The notes under the pieces are model-generated. The model was given only the letters and a program-made list of their open reading frames with translations. It made no database searches and was not told the DNA's origin. Shown piece after piece: positions 9,641-18,893 of a stretch of DNA of 64,000 bases. The number at the start of each line of letters is the position of its first letter. Position 1 is the stretch's first letter. The translations under genes were made by a program, and so were the position numbers. Source of the DNA: Actinorhabdospora filicis. GTDB taxonomy: Bacteria; Actinomycetota; Actinomycetes; Mycobacteriales; Micromonosporaceae. The DNA lies in the NCBI RefSeq assembly GCF_030269765.1, contig NZ_BSTX01000001.1:1371370-1435369 (forward strand), in the 5' to 3' direction.

Positions 9641-9701
9641 GGTGCTCCTCGGAGGGGATCGGGACGAGGTGCGAGACAAGGTTGTCCGGGCAGCCTACTG
9701 A

Positions 9702-9719
9702 ACCGGGTAAGCACCCGGT
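9702..9719. promoter_or_regulatory. Inverted repeat, candidate LacI-family operator
   Basis: ACCGGGT-AAGC-ACCCGGT is a perfect 7-bp inverted repeat with a 4-base spacer, in the 200-bp divergent gap between the beta-mannosidase and LacI genes. A second ACCGGT palindrome lies near 9820, just before the LacI start. Either could be the regulator's site; the spaced arms differ from the classic CG-centred LacI operator. Confidence 0.4.
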
Positions 9720-9840
9720 CCGGCCGGTCACCCGCGTCCCCCGTGACGTGAACCTACCGCCCCGGGCCGGGGATGAGGGCGTTCCGGGCACACCGGGGTA
9801 GTTTTGACGGCACAGCTCAACCGGTGAACCGGAGAACCCC

Positions 9841-10899
9841 GTGACCCACCCCGCCCGGCGCCTCTCCCACCGACGCCCGACCATCGCCGACATCGCCCGG
9901 CGGGCGGGAGTGTCGAAGGGCGCGGTCTCCTACGCCCTCAACGGGCGCCCCGGCGTGTCCGAGGAGACCCGCCGCCGCATCCTGGCCATCGCCGCCGAGG
10001 TCGGCTGGCAGCCCAACAGCGCCGCCCGCACGCTCTCCGGCGCCCTGTGCAACGTGGTCGGCCTGGCCCTGTCGCGCCCGGCGCGCGTCCTGGGCATCGA
10101 GCCGTTCTTCATGGCCCTGGTCAGCGGGCTGGAGGCCGAACTCCACGCCCACGACTACGGGCTGACCCTCCAGATCGCCGACGGGCACGCCTCCGAGCTG
10201 GCGGTCTACCGGCGCTGGTGGGCCGAGCGGCGCGTGGACGGCGTGCTCGTGTGCGACCTGCGCGTGGACGACCCGCGCGTCCCGGTGCTGGAGGAGCTCG
10301 GCCTGCCCGCGGTGGTCATCGGCGGCCCGGGCCACACCGGCGACCTGACCAGCGTGTGGGCCGACGACTCGGCGCCGCTCACCGAGACCGTGGAGTACCT
10401 CTACGCCCTCGGGCACCGCCGGATCGCGCACGTGGCCGGGCTGTCGGAGCTGCTGCACACGCGCGTGCGGACCGCCGCCTTCCACGAGGTGACCTCGCGG
10501 CTGGGCCTGAGCGACGCGATCACGCTGTCCTCGGACTACACCGGCGAGGCCGGGGCGCGCATCACCCGGCGGCTGCTCAGTTCCCCCAACCGGCCCACCG
10601 CGATCGTCTACGACAACGACATCATGGCCGTGGCCGGGCTGTCGGTGGCGCAGGAGCTGCGGGTGGACGTGCCGGGCGAGCTGTCCATAGTGGCCTGGGA
10701 CGACTCCCCGCTGTGCCGGCTGACCCACCCCGCGCTCACCGCCCTCGGCCGCGACATCCCCGCCTATGGCGCGCTGGCCGCCCGGCGGCTGCTGGACGTC
10801 ATCTCCGGCGCCGCGCCCGCCGCCCACCGCGACGCCCCCGCCGAGCTCACCATCCGCGGCAGCACCGGCGCGCCGGACGCGAAACGGGCCACCCGGTAG
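9841..10899 (+). CDS. LacI-family transcriptional regulator
   Basis: This 352-residue protein has an N-terminal LacI helix-turn-helix (about residues 13-60). TIADIARRAGVSKGAVSYAL is followed by the hinge-helix region QPNSAARTLSG. A periplasmic-binding-protein-like sensor domain (about 68-340) follows. ERRVDGVLVCD and IVYDNDIMAVAGLSVAQE are typical sensor segments. The GTG start has GGAG at about 9 bases upstream. It is divergent from the GH2 beta-mannosidase, so a mannoside or mannose-derived effector is a reasonable inference. Regulators of this type usually also repress themselves, and the gap between the genes contains inverted repeats. The stop codon lies inside a hairpin that probably terminates transcription against the convergent protease gene. 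Confidence 0.9.
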   Translation: MTHPARRLSHRRPTIADIARRAGVSKGAVSYALNGRPGVSEETRRRILAIAAEVGWQPNSAARTLSGALCNVVGLALSRPARVLGIEPFFMALVSGLEAELHAHDYGLTLQIADGHASELAVYRRWWAERRVDGVLVCDLRVDDPRVPVLEELGLPAVVIGGPGHTGDLTSVWADDSAPLTETVEYLYALGHRRIAHVAGLSELLHTRVRTAAFHEVTSRLGLSDAITLSSDYTGEAGARITRRLLSSPNRPTAIVYDNDIMAVAGLSVAQELRVDVPGELSIVAWDDSPLCRLTHPALTALGRDIPAYGALAARRLLDVISGAAPAAHRDAPAELTIRGSTGAPDAKRATR

Positions 10900-10912
10900 A
10901 CCGGGCGGCCCG
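10885..10912 (+). terminator. Hairpin overlapping lacI-type gene stop
   Basis: CGGGCCACCCGGT pairs with ACCGGGCGGCCCG (one mismatch) around the stop codon. A second GC-rich hairpin follows at about 10920-10950. The genes on either side converge. Confidence 0.5.
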
Positions 10913-10974
10913 CTCCTCCACGGACCGGGCCACCGCGCGGGCGGCCCGGCCATGCTCGTCCGATATGGACGGTC

Positions 10975-13900
10975 CTATGTGGTGACGGTGACCGGGACGC
11001 GGGCGATCTCGGCGCCGGTGCCGTCGGTGAGGACGACCACGCCGTAGTAACGGCGTCCGGCGAGGAGACCGGTCCAGGAACCGGTGACAGTGAAGGCCTT
11101 GTCGACCGTCACGTACTGGCTCGCCGGGCTCAGCGAGAGGTTGCCCTCGTTGCCCCCGAGCGACACCGCGTGCAGCTTCCCGTCGACGGGTTCACCCCGC
11201 GGCGAGTCGAACAGGTCGACGAAGACCACGTAGGTCGCGCCGCCGGGCAGGCTCACGTGCTCGGTCGCGCCCTCCGAACCGGAGGTCGGGCCGGCCGTCA
11301 GCGAACCGTCGGCGTTCTTCACGTAGGCGTACAGGTCGATGTCGGTGCCGGTCTCGTACTCGTTGTCGAAGGTGTCGACGAGTCCGGTCTTACCGGCGGG
11401 AACGGTGACCTCGACCTTCTTGGTGTGGTCGCTCTCCACCGGCGCGTTGGTGGGGAAGCCCTCCGACTGCGGGTTGGACAGGGCCACGTGGCTGGTGTTG
11501 TCCAGGCCGAGGCCGATGACCGACGCGTTCAGCTGACCGGCGTAACCGGACACACCGTTGATCGCGACCGAACCGGTGACGCCCTTGCCGGCGACCTCCT
11601 TCGGCGTGGCGACCGCGCCCGGCTTCAGCACGACGGGGCTGCGCACGACGTGCCCGCTGAGGTCCTTCCAGGTGTACGAGCCCGAGGTCCACACGCCGAG
11701 GGCGGCGTCGGTCCGGGTGATCGTGATCTTGAAGGACGCCGACTGGCCGGGACGCAGCACCAGCGAGGTCGGGCTGATGGTCATCTTGGTGCCCTTGGGC
11801 GCCTCGGTGACCGCGAAGTACGTGCTGGTCGACTTGCCGACGTTGGTGACGGTACGGGTGACCGTCTCGGCCTTGACGAAGTTCCCGATCGAGACCGACG
11901 GGTAGTTCAGCTGCGTCGGGTCGATCGTGTTGCCGTCCTGGGCGCACACGTCGGGGAACTTGACCTGGAGCTCACCGATGCCGCAACCCCACGCCAGCCA
12001 GTCGTCCTGGTCGGAGTTGTAGACCAGACCCGGGTCGAAGGCCAGGCTCGGGCGGACGTGCCCGGAGCCGTAGTCGAAGACCGTGGCGTCGTGGCCCGCG
12101 CGCTGGATCGGCTTGCCCTGGTTGTCCAGCGTGGTCGCGGTGGTCATCAGCGCCGACTTGACCATCATCGGGGTCCAGTCGGGGTGCTTGCCCTTCACCA
12201 GCGCGGCGATGCCGGCGATGTGCGGGCTGGACATCGAGGTGCCCTGCGCGGAGGCGAAGTTCGCGCCACCGTTGCCCGCGGGGGCGTAGGCGGCGATGAC
12301 GTCCACACCGGGCGCGGTGATGTCCGGCTTCAGCAGGTCGCCGCCACCGGCGATGGCGGGACCGGCCGAGGAGAAGTCGGCCATGGTCGGCGCGCGGTCC
12401 GGCGCGTAGACCCCGGGCGCCAGCGCGCCGGTCGGGGTCGCCGAACCCGCCAGGTAGTCGAGGACCTTCTGGGCCTCGGCGGCGGTCAGGTGCACCGACG
12501 GGACGGCGTGGAAGTCGGACGCGATGTCCTGGCCACCGCCGACGATGTTCCGCAGGATCATGCCGACACCGCCGGCGTTCTTGACCTCCTGCGACTTGTC
12601 GGTGCGCGCGTTGGTGCCGCGCTGGCAGACCACGAGCTTGCCCGCGGCCTTGGCCGGGTCGAGCGTCCCGAGGAAGCACAGGTTGGCCTCGGCGACCGAC
12701 GAACCCGCCTTGGCGATGTCCTTGGACTGGACGATCGGCGAGCTGGGCAGGCCGCTGCCGCGACCCGCGCCGACGGCGGTGACGCCGTTGCCGAGGGTCA
12801 GGGTGGTGGAGTACGCGCGGCCGTGGGTGCTGGCGGCGACCGTCGTGGTCCACGGGGTGTTGTGGTTGACGGTGCTGCCCGGGCCGTCGTTGCCGGCCGA
12901 GTTCGCCACGAAAACGCCCGCCGCGGCGGCGTTGAAGTAGGCGGTCTGGACGGCGGTGAAGGCGACGGTGTTGGAGCCGCTGATGGAGAAGTTGATGACG
13001 TCCACACCGTCGTTGACGGCGTCCTCGATGGCCGCGACCGAGTTGGCGGCGTTGGCACCGCAGTTACCGGTCGGGCGGCGCCAGCAGACCTTGTAGATGG
13101 CCAGGCGCGCGGCCGGGGCCATACCCGAGATCTTGCCGACGTTCTGGCCGCCGATGATGGCGTCGACGCCGTTGTTGCCCGCCGCGGTGGACGCGGTGTG
13201 CGAGCCGTGGCCGTGGTAGTCGCGCGGGGAGTCGAACTCCTCGGGGACGGCGGTCACGTTGTTCTTGTACCAGCGAGCGCCGATGACCTTGTTGTTGCAG
13301 GCGACGTCCTTGGTGGGGTCGCCGGTGGTGCCGGTCTGGCACGTGCCGTTCCACTTGGCGTCGATGATCGCCTGGTCGGGACGCGGCTCGGGCAGCGCCC
13401 CGAAGGCGCCGTTCTCCGGGACGTAGCCGGAGTCGATGACGCCGACGATGACGCCCTCACCGGCGTGCTCCACGCCCTGGTACTGCTTCTGCCAGACGCC
13501 GTTGGAGCCGGTCAGGCCGAGGAAGTCGGGGGTGGTGACGGTGTCGTCCTCGAACTCCTCGTCGGGGTAGATCCCCTTGACGCCCTTGGTCTTGGCCAGG
13601 GTCGCCGCCTCGGACGCGCTCAGCTCGGCGGTGAAGCCGTTGAACACGGTGTCGTAGGTGCGGCTCACCTCGGCGCCCGGCACGATCGCCAGGACGTCGT
13701 TGCGAAGCGCGGCGAGGTAGTTGCGGTAGCGCTTGACGGCGAATCCGTCCGGGTTCAGCCGGTCGCCGTCCTTGGGCTGGGTGGCGCTGAGACCGGCGAC
13801 GTCACCCTCGTAGCTGGACGCGGGCGCCTGCTCCAGTTCCACGATGTAGCGCCCGGCGGTGTAGGTCGTGGGAGGCGTGCTCGTGCCCTCCCCCGCCGCG

Positions 13901-14001
13901 GCAGCGCCCGGCACGGAGAGGAAAGCGGCGGTCGTGATGACCGCGGTCGCAATGCTTAAAGTCGCCGGCGATCTCCGGCCCGGGAACATTTTCGAGGACA
14001 C
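10975..14001 (-). CDS. Secreted subtilisin-like serine protease (S8) with PA-type insert
   Basis: A 1008-residue exported protease. Residues 1-36 are a Sec-type signal (FPGRRSP, then a hydrophobic run ending GAAAAGEG). An I9 propeptide follows (about 45-150, YIVELEQAPASSYEGDV to GIYPDEEFEDD). The S8 domain spans about 165-640, with catalytic Asp190 in VIDSGYV, His265 in HGSHTAS and Ser589 in GTSMSSP. A PA-like insertion occupies about 400-500. An Fn3-like domain (about 680-790) and a beta-rich C-terminal region complete it. No membrane anchor is seen, so it is released and is not a mycosin. GTG at 14001 is preferred over the ATG twelve bases inside because GGAGGG sits 9 bases upstream of the GTG. 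TAGGCT at 14072-14077 may be its -10. The likely role is extracellular protein degradation. Confidence 0.9.
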   Translation of the reverse strand: MSSKMFPGRRSPATLSIATAVITTAAFLSVPGAAAAGEGTSTPPTTYTAGRYIVELEQAPASSYEGDVAGLSATQPKDGDRLNPDGFAVKRYRNYLAALRNDVLAIVPGAEVSRTYDTVFNGFTAELSASEAATLAKTKGVKGIYPDEEFEDDTVTTPDFLGLTGSNGVWQKQYQGVEHAGEGVIVGVIDSGYVPENGAFGALPEPRPDQAIIDAKWNGTCQTGTTGDPTKDVACNNKVIGARWYKNNVTAVPEEFDSPRDYHGHGSHTASTAAGNNGVDAIIGGQNVGKISGMAPAARLAIYKVCWRRPTGNCGANAANSVAAIEDAVNDGVDVINFSISGSNTVAFTAVQTAYFNAAAAGVFVANSAGNDGPGSTVNHNTPWTTTVAASTHGRAYSTTLTLGNGVTAVGAGRGSGLPSSPIVQSKDIAKAGSSVAEANLCFLGTLDPAKAAGKLVVCQRGTNARTDKSQEVKNAGGVGMILRNIVGGGQDIASDFHAVPSVHLTAAEAQKVLDYLAGSATPTGALAPGVYAPDRAPTMADFSSAGPAIAGGGDLLKPDITAPGVDVIAAYAPAGNGGANFASAQGTSMSSPHIAGIAALVKGKHPDWTPMMVKSALMTTATTLDNQGKPIQRAGHDATVFDYGSGHVRPSLAFDPGLVYNSDQDDWLAWGCGIGELQVKFPDVCAQDGNTIDPTQLNYPSVSIGNFVKAETVTRTVTNVGKSTSTYFAVTEAPKGTKMTISPTSLVLRPGQSASFKITITRTDAALGVWTSGSYTWKDLSGHVVRSPVVLKPGAVATPKEVAGKGVTGSVAINGVSGYAGQLNASVIGLGLDNTSHVALSNPQSEGFPTNAPVESDHTKKVEVTVPAGKTGLVDTFDNEYETGTDIDLYAYVKNADGSLTAGPTSGSEGATEHVSLPGGATYVVFVDLFDSPRGEPVDGKLHAVSLGGNEGNLSLSPASQYVTVDKAFTVTGSWTGLLAGRRYYGVVVLTDGTGAEIARVPVTVTT

Positions 14002-14423
14002 AGATGTGCACCCTCCGTTTGAGTGACTGCTCCCCCGGGAGCAGACGCGCCGGGGCAGGGCGCGCGCCCGAAGCCTAGGCCGGACGATCGACCGATGTAA
14101 ATCAACCGAAGGGCCGGGGAGCCCGTGGTGAGGGCCTTGGAGGACGCCGCGAGGACGGGGAGAGGACGACGTCCCAGGTGGCAACGCGCCGATGTCCCGA
14201 GGGTGAACGCCGATGCGAGGGATAACCCTCATACGGCTCGCGACGGCACCCTGAATGGTGTTCGTCCCCATTGGAGTCGCGCAATTGGCCGCCATTCGCC
14301 GAATTCGCTCGATCCCGTGCCACCGAACCGATTCACCGCCGACATCGGCGTCCGGTACCCGGTGCCGCACGGCGGCCCGGATACTCTGTACGCACTCTTG
14401 CCCTCCAGAAAGGACCCACCCCC
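14002..14423. other. Divergent intergenic region, protease / Spo0M-like
   Basis: This 422-bp gap has no credible gene. On the minus strand TTACAT (14095-14100) and TAGGCT (14072-14077) are 17 bases apart and could drive the protease. On the plus strand TACTCT (14382-14387) is a possible -10 for the Spo0M-like gene. Nothing else stands out. Confidence 0.45.
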
Positions 14424-15194
14424 GTGGTCTTGCGTCAGCTCAAGGCGATCTTCGGTGCCGGGGTCACCGTCGACAGTGTCCTGACCGACCCCAACGTCAC
14501 CCCCGGCGGGACCCTCAGCGGGGAGGTCACCTTCACCGGCGGCGAGGTCGACCAGAAGGTCGAGGGCATCACCATCGAGTTCACCGCCATGGTCGAGCTC
14601 GACGACAAGGGCGAGGAGGCCAAGGCCACCTTCGACTTCCACCGCGCCCAGGTCTCCGGCCCCTTCCAGCTCGCCAAGGGCTCCACGCACACCGTCGCCT
14701 TCGCGATCCCGGTCCCGCTGGAGACCCCGATCAGCGCCGTCGGCGGCCGCCCGCTGCCGACCATGAAGCTGGGCGTGTCCACCGAGCTGTCCCTGGACAA
14801 CGCCTTCGACAAGGGCGACCTGGACCCGCTGGTGATCGAGCCGACGCCGATCCAGAAGGCCGTCCTGGACGCCATGGTCGAACTGGGCTTCGTGCTCCAG
14901 ATCGCCGACCTGGAGTCGGGCACCATCCCCGGCTCGCACATGCCGTTCTACCAGGAGATCGAATTCTGGCCCGGCGGCGAGTTCAAGGAGCGCTTCACCG
15001 AGGTCGAGCTGACCTTCGTGACCGGCAAGGCCACCACCGACGTGATCTTCCAGGCCAACGACAAGGGCAGCCTGACCTCACCCGCGCACGACACCTACCA
15101 GCGCTTCACCATCACCAACGACGCGCCGGGCGACATCCTGGAGACCCTGCGGACGCAGCTCACCCAGCTGGGACAGCGGCAGGGCGTGGCCTGA
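14424..15194 (+). CDS. Spo0M-like sporulation-control protein
   Basis: A 256-residue soluble protein of the Spo0M (arrestin-fold) family. It opens VVLRQLKAIFGAGVTVDSVL and continues with PGGTLSGEVTFTGGEVDQKVEGI, the sandwich-type beta pattern and wording typical of that family. Members influence sporulation or development in Bacillus and occur widely in actinobacteria, but the mechanism is not settled. The GTG at 14424 has AAGGA about 10 bases upstream; a longer in-frame extension to 14271 lacks family resemblance. There is no signal or membrane segment. It is followed by a textbook terminator, so it is transcribed alone. A link to aerial growth or stress in this organism is inference. Confidence 0.86.
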   Translation: MVLRQLKAIFGAGVTVDSVLTDPNVTPGGTLSGEVTFTGGEVDQKVEGITIEFTAMVELDDKGEEAKATFDFHRAQVSGPFQLAKGSTHTVAFAIPVPLETPISAVGGRPLPTMKLGVSTELSLDNAFDKGDLDPLVIEPTPIQKAVLDAMVELGFVLQIADLESGTIPGSHMPFYQEIEFWPGGEFKERFTEVELTFVTGKATTDVIFQANDKGSLTSPAHDTYQRFTITNDAPGDILETLRTQLTQLGQRQGVA

Positions 15195-15216
15195 CCCGGG
15201 CCGACCCATGACGAAG

Positions 15217-15244
15217 CCCACCCGGGCCGCCCGGGTGGGTTTTT
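15217..15244 (+). terminator. Intrinsic terminator of Spo0M-like gene
   Basis: A 10-bp perfect stem CCCACCCGGG / CCCGGGTGGG with a 3-base loop is followed by TTTTT at 15240-15244. This is one of the clearest rho-independent terminators in the window. Confidence 0.92.
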
Positions 15245-15403
15245 CGCGCTCTTGGGGGAGAGAGGAGGGGAGGAGACGAGGGAAGAGATACCGGAAGTCC
15301 GCCCCGCCCCGCCACGCCGACCACGCCGCCCTCGAACACGACCCACGCCTTGATTCCGCACGCGGGGGCCGGGTTCGGCTGACCTCGAAGATCGCCCGGA
15401 TCA

Positions 15404-15540
15404 CCTGCTCGGTGCGCCCGTCCCCTCACACACCCGAGCGCGGGTCTCGGGCGCGCCTCACCACGACCATCGGCCTGCCGGGCACATCGTCAAAGACGGC
15501 CTGCTCGATGCGCCCAACCACTCACACACCCGCGCGCGGC
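15404..15540. repeat. Imperfect ~96-bp direct repeat in gene-free stretch
   Basis: A segment starting CCTGCTCGGTGCGCCC (15404) recurs as CCTGCTCGATGCGCCC (15500). Both are followed by CTCACACACCC and an alternating GC run. Looser similarity extends through the whole 96-base period and probably into the flanks. The surrounding interval 15245-15826 contains no credible gene; short open frames there lack ribosome sites and have no recognisable composition. Confidence 0.6.
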
Positions 15541-15621
15541 CTCCAGGCGAGCACCCCCACCAACCCCCGGCCGACCGAGCCCATCCTCAAAGCCAGATGC
15601 CCCGCCCTCGATCGGCGAGCG

Positions 15622-15662
15622 AAAAAATAGCCGGTGGGTGGTCGCGAGCGACCCCCCACCGG
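15622..15662 (-). terminator. Intrinsic terminator of the opp operon
   Basis: Read on the minus strand, a 15-bp stem (complement of 15631-15662, one mismatch) with a CGCGAGCG turn is followed by TATTTTTT. It lies 165 bp past the last ABC-transporter gene and is the only strong minus-strand terminator there. Confidence 0.8.
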
Positions 15663-15826
15663 AGGCGGAAACGGGAGACAAGGCGTTCCGCGGGACCCGC
15701 GAGGGTCCGGACACTGAGTGTAGACAACTCCGCACAGCCGGTCACAGGCATCCCCCGCATCGCCGATCAGTGACCTCGCGACCGGCTCCACATCATCCGG
15801 CTCGCCCGCGAACCGCCCTCACCGGC

Positions 15827-16837
15827 TCAGTCGATGATGTGCTCGGCCTGCGCGGCGAAGTGGCAGGCGCTCGGGTGCGGGTCGGCCTCACGCGGGATCA
15901 GTGGCGGGTCCTCCTGCGCGCACAGGTCGGTGGCCTTCCAGCAGCGCGTGCGGAACCGGCAGCCCGAGGGCGGGTTGGCCGGCGAGGGCACGTCCCCGGT
16001 GAGCCGGATGACGTTGCGGTGCTCGCGGGCATCGGGGTCGGGGACGGGCACCGCCGACAGCAGCGCCTGCGTGTACGGGTGGGTCGCGCGCTGGTAGATC
16101 TCGTCCTCGCTGCCGATCTCCACGATCCGGCCGAGGTACATCACCGCGACCCGGTCGCAGATGTGCCGGACGACCGAAAGGTCGTGCGCGATGAAGATGT
16201 AGGACAGCCCGAGCTCGGCCTGGAGCTTCTCCAGCAGGTTGATGACCTGCGCCTGGATCGACACGTCCAGCGCCGAGACGGGCTCGTCGCAGATGATGAT
16301 CTCCGGGTTGAGCGCCAGGGCCCGGGCGATGCCCACGCGCTGCCGCTGCCCGCCGGAGAACTGGTGCGGGTACCGGTTGATGTGCTCGGGGTTGAGGCCG
16401 ACCAGGTCGAGCAGCTCGCGGACGCGCGCGTCCCGGTCGCCGCCGACGCCGTGGATGATCAGCGGCTCGGCGATGATGTCGCCGACGGTCATGCGCGGGT
16501 TGAGCGAGGTGTAGGGGTCCTGCATGACCATCTGGACCTCGCGCCGCAACCGCCGCAGCTCGCCGCCCTTGGCCGCGACGATGTCGCGCCCGTCGTAGAC
16601 GGCCGTCCCGGCGGTGGCCTCCTCCAGGCGCATCAGCAGTTTGGCCAGGGTGGACTTGCCGCAGCCGGACTCCCCGACGATGCCGAGGGTCTCTCCCTTG
16701 TGGAGGACGAAGTCGACGCCGTCGACGGCCTTGACCTCGCCGATCCGGCTGCGGAACAGGATGCCCCGGGTGATCGGGAAGTGCTTCACCATGCCGCTGA
16801 CGCTCAGCAGCGGCTCCCCCAGCGCGGGCGCGGTCAT
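15827..16837 (-). CDS. oppF: Oligopeptide/dipeptide ABC transporter ATP-binding protein (OppF-like)
   Basis: A 336-residue ATPase of the peptide/nickel importer family that energises uptake together with its OppD-like partner. Walker A is GESGCGKST (about residues 58-66), the signature is SGGQRQRV and Walker B is [13 protein letters not shown], with the switch His in IAHDLSVV. The C-terminal oligopeptide-transporter extension carries [15 protein letters not shown], the Cys-containing segment typical of these subunits. The ATG at 16837 overlaps the stop of the upstream ATPase gene (ATGA), so a longer in-frame extension is rejected. It is the last gene of a five-gene minus-strand operon and is followed by an intrinsic terminator at 15622-15662. 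Confidence 0.95.
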   Translation of the reverse strand: MTAPALGEPLLSVSGMVKHFPITRGILFRSRIGEVKAVDGVDFVLHKGETLGIVGESGCGKSTLAKLLMRLEEATAGTAVYDGRDIVAAKGGELRRLRREVQMVMQDPYTSLNPRMTVGDIIAEPLIIHGVGGDRDARVRELLDLVGLNPEHINRYPHQFSGGQRQRVGIARALALNPEIIICDEPVSALDVSIQAQVINLLEKLQAELGLSYIFIAHDLSVVRHICDRVAVMYLGRIVEIGSEDEIYQRATHPYTQALLSAVPVPDPDAREHRNVIRLTGDVPSPANPPSGCRFRTRCWKATDLCAQEDPPLIPREADPHPSACHFAAQAEHIID

Positions 16838-17922
16838 AGCTCCGGGTCCTTCCTGGTCGGCTCCAGCGTTCCGGCGAGCACCTCGCGCGCGAAGTGGCAG
16901 GCCGCGTCGCGGCCCTCGCCCAGCGACACGCTCGGCGGCACGTCGGTGCGGCAGACGTCGCGGACGTAGCGGCAGCGCGGGTTGAACGGGCATCCGGCGG
17001 GGATGCGCGTCAGGTTCGGCGGCAGGCCCGGGATGGTGCGCAGGGTCTTGCCCTTGTCGTCCAGGCGCGGGATCGAGTTGAGCAGGCCCAGGGTGTACGG
17101 GTGGGCCGGGCTCTTGTAGAGCGCGTGGACCTCGGCGTGCTCGATGATGCGCCCGGCGTACATGACCGCGATCCGGTCGGCGACGTCGGCGACCACGCCG
17201 AGGTCGTGGGTGATCAGGATCATCGCGGTGTTCAGTTCCCGGCGCAGGTCGGCCAGCAGGTCCATGATCTGGGCCTGGACGGTCACGTCGAGCGCGGTGG
17301 TCGGCTCGTCGGCGATGACCACCTTCGGCTGCTGCGCCAGCGACATGGCGATCATGACGCGCTGGCGCATGCCGCCGGAGAACTGGTGCGGGTAGGCCTT
17401 CAGCCGCTCCCGCGCGGCGGGGATCTTCACCAGGTCCATCAGTTCGACGGCCTTGTCCAGGGCGTCCTTTTTGGACAGGCCCTCGCGCTTGCGCAGGGTT
17501 TCGGAGATCTGCCAGCCGACGGTGAAGACCGGGTTGAGGGCGGAGAGGGCGTCCTGGAAGATCATGGCGATCTCCTTGCCGCGCACCGCCCGCCGCTCGT
17601 TCTCGCTCGCGGTGAGCAGATCGCGTCCCTTGTAGAGGATCTGCCCGCCGGTGACGAACCCGGGCGGGCTGTCCAGGATGCCCATGATGGCCTGCGCGGT
17701 GACCGACTTGCCCGAGCCGGACTCGCCCAGCACGGCCAGGGTCTCACCGGCGTCCAGGTGGTAGGACACGCCGTTGATGACCTTGGCGACGCCTTCGCCG
17801 GTGCGGAACTCCACGAACAGGTCGCGGACCTCCAGGAGGTGCCCGCCGCCGTCGTCTGGCCCGGGCGCGCTCGCCTTTTCGATGACCGACTGGTCCGTGG
17901 AGTGCTTGCCCACCGCGCTCAC
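16834..17922 (-). CDS. oppD: Oligopeptide/dipeptide ABC transporter ATP-binding protein (OppD-like)
   Basis: A 362-residue ATPase with Walker [11 protein letters not shown]-loop [10 protein letters not shown], signature SGGMRQRV, Walker [14 protein letters not shown] and switch His in ITHDLGVV. The oligopeptide C-terminal domain contains [15 protein letters not shown]. The ~28-residue N-terminal tail before the ABC domain ([15 protein letters not shown]) looks disordered. GTG at 17922 is chosen because it overlaps the permease stop as GTGA. Overlap with oppF at its other end indicates translational coupling. It probably pairs with the OppF-like ATPase as a heterodimer beneath the two permeases. 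Confidence 0.95.
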   Translation of the reverse strand: MSAVGKHSTDQSVIEKASAPGPDDGGGHLLEVRDLFVEFRTGEGVAKVINGVSYHLDAGETLAVLGESGSGKSVTAQAIMGILDSPPGFVTGGQILYKGRDLLTASENERRAVRGKEIAMIFQDALSALNPVFTVGWQISETLRKREGLSKKDALDKAVELMDLVKIPAARERLKAYPHQFSGGMRQRVMIAMSLAQQPKVVIADEPTTALDVTVQAQIMDLLADLRRELNTAMILITHDLGVVADVADRIAVMYAGRIIEHAEVHALYKSPAHPYTLGLLNSIPRLDDKGKTLRTIPGLPPNLTRIPAGCPFNPRCRYVRDVCRTDVPPSVSLGEGRDAACHFAREVLAGTLEPTRKDPEL

Positions 17923-18893
17923 CTCAGCTTCGGGTCGAAGGCCTCACGCACGGCGTCGCCGAGCATGATGAACGCCAGGACGGTCAGGGCCAGGAAGGAC
18001 GACGGGAACAGCACCGGGCCGAGCGCGTTGCGGACGCGGGCGGTGGCGTCGGCGATGTCGCCGCCCCAGGAGATCCACGGGGGCTTGAGGCCGATGCCGA
18101 GGAAGGACAGGGTCGCCTCGGTGGCGATGAAGGAGCCCAGGGCGATGGTCAGGACGACGATGACCGGCGCCATCGCGTTGGGCCCGATGTGGCGGGTCAT
18201 GATGCGCCAGTTGGTCGCGCCGAGCATCCGCGCGGCCTGCACGTAGTCCTGGTTGCGGGCCGACAGGACCGAGCCGCGCACGATGCGCATCGCGCTCGTC
18301 CAGCCCAGCAGGCCGAGCGCGGCGATGACCATCAGCAGCCCGAGCCACATGTTGCTGTTGTTCTTGAAGCCCGACAGGATCACGATCGCGCCCAGCAGCA
18401 GCGGGATGCCCAGGATGATGTCGGTGAAGCGGGCGATGATCGCGTCGGCCAGGCCGCCGTAGTACCCGGCGAGCATGCCCAGGACGATGGCGATGAACGC
18501 CACCACGATGACCGAGCCGATGCCGACCATCAGCGAGGCGCGGGCGCCGTGGATGGTGCGGGCGTAGATGTCGCAGCCCTGGAAGTTGTAACCGAACCAG
18601 GCCTCGGAGCTCGGCGGTTTCAGCGAGCGCCCGAGCGCGCAGTCGGTGGGGTCCTTGTGCGTGAACAGCGTGGGGAAGATCGCCATGACCACCAGGATCA
18701 CGATGATGACCGCCGAGATGATCGCGATCGGGTTCTTCCGCAGGTCCCGGAACGCGTCCGAGGCCAGCGACCGGGGACGGCCGGAGACCTCCGTCAGCTC
18801 GGCCGTCACGCGCTTCTCGGTACTGGCCGCCTCGCCTTCGGCGATGGCCGCCCGCTCGTCGTTGGGAGGCAGGGCGTTCGGGTCACTACTCAT
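17919..18893 (-). CDS. oppC: Oligopeptide/dipeptide ABC transporter permease (OppC-like)
   Basis: A 324-residue inner-membrane permease. After a ~45-residue cytosolic N-terminus come about six hydrophobic helices (first: NPIAIISAVIIVILVVMAIF). The large extracytoplasmic loop after helix 1 contains TDCALGRSLKPPSSEAW and DIYARTIHGARAS, typical of OppC. The cytosolic EAA loop, which contacts the ATPase, reads GATNWRIMTRHIGPNAMAPV. The ATG at 18893 overlaps the OppB stop by eight bases. It forms the translocation channel together with OppB. Confidence 0.94.
   Translation of the reverse strand: MSSDPNALPPNDERAAIAEGEAASTEKRVTAELTEVSGRPRSLASDAFRDLRKNPIAIISAVIIVILVVMAIFPTLFTHKDPTDCALGRSLKPPSSEAWFGYNFQGCDIYARTIHGARASLMVGIGSVIVVAFIAIVLGMLAGYYGGLADAIIARFTDIILGIPLLLGAIVILSGFKNNSNMWLGLLMVIAALGLLGWTSAMRIVRGSVLSARNQDYVQAARMLGATNWRIMTRHIGPNAMAPVIVVLTIALGSFIATEATLSFLGIGLKPPWISWGGDIADATARVRNALGPVLFPSSFLALTVLAFIMLGDAVREAFDPKLR

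Noticed and set aside
8053..10972. GTCCGATATGGAC in two places (about 8054 and 10959)
   Set aside because: One copy lies inside the beta-mannosidase coding region and the other between convergent genes; two copies of a 13-mer with no shared context are not enough to call a site.
11170..13959. Plus-strand 929-residue frame opposite the subtilisin-like gene
   Set aside because: Antisense shadow of a protease whose triad, propeptide and signal are clear on the other strand.
10975..14001. Subtilisin-like protein as the mycosin (MycP) of the type VII system
   Set aside because: It has no C-terminal membrane helix, is far longer than mycosins, carries a PA-like insert, and lies 16 kb from eccC.
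15404..15600. Possible CRISPR array
   Set aside because: Only two clear copies, imperfect and about 96 bp apart, without uniform spacers or cas genes.
15208..15791. Short open frames in the gap before the opp operon
   Set aside because: They cross terminators and repeats, have no start signals, and overlap on both strands.
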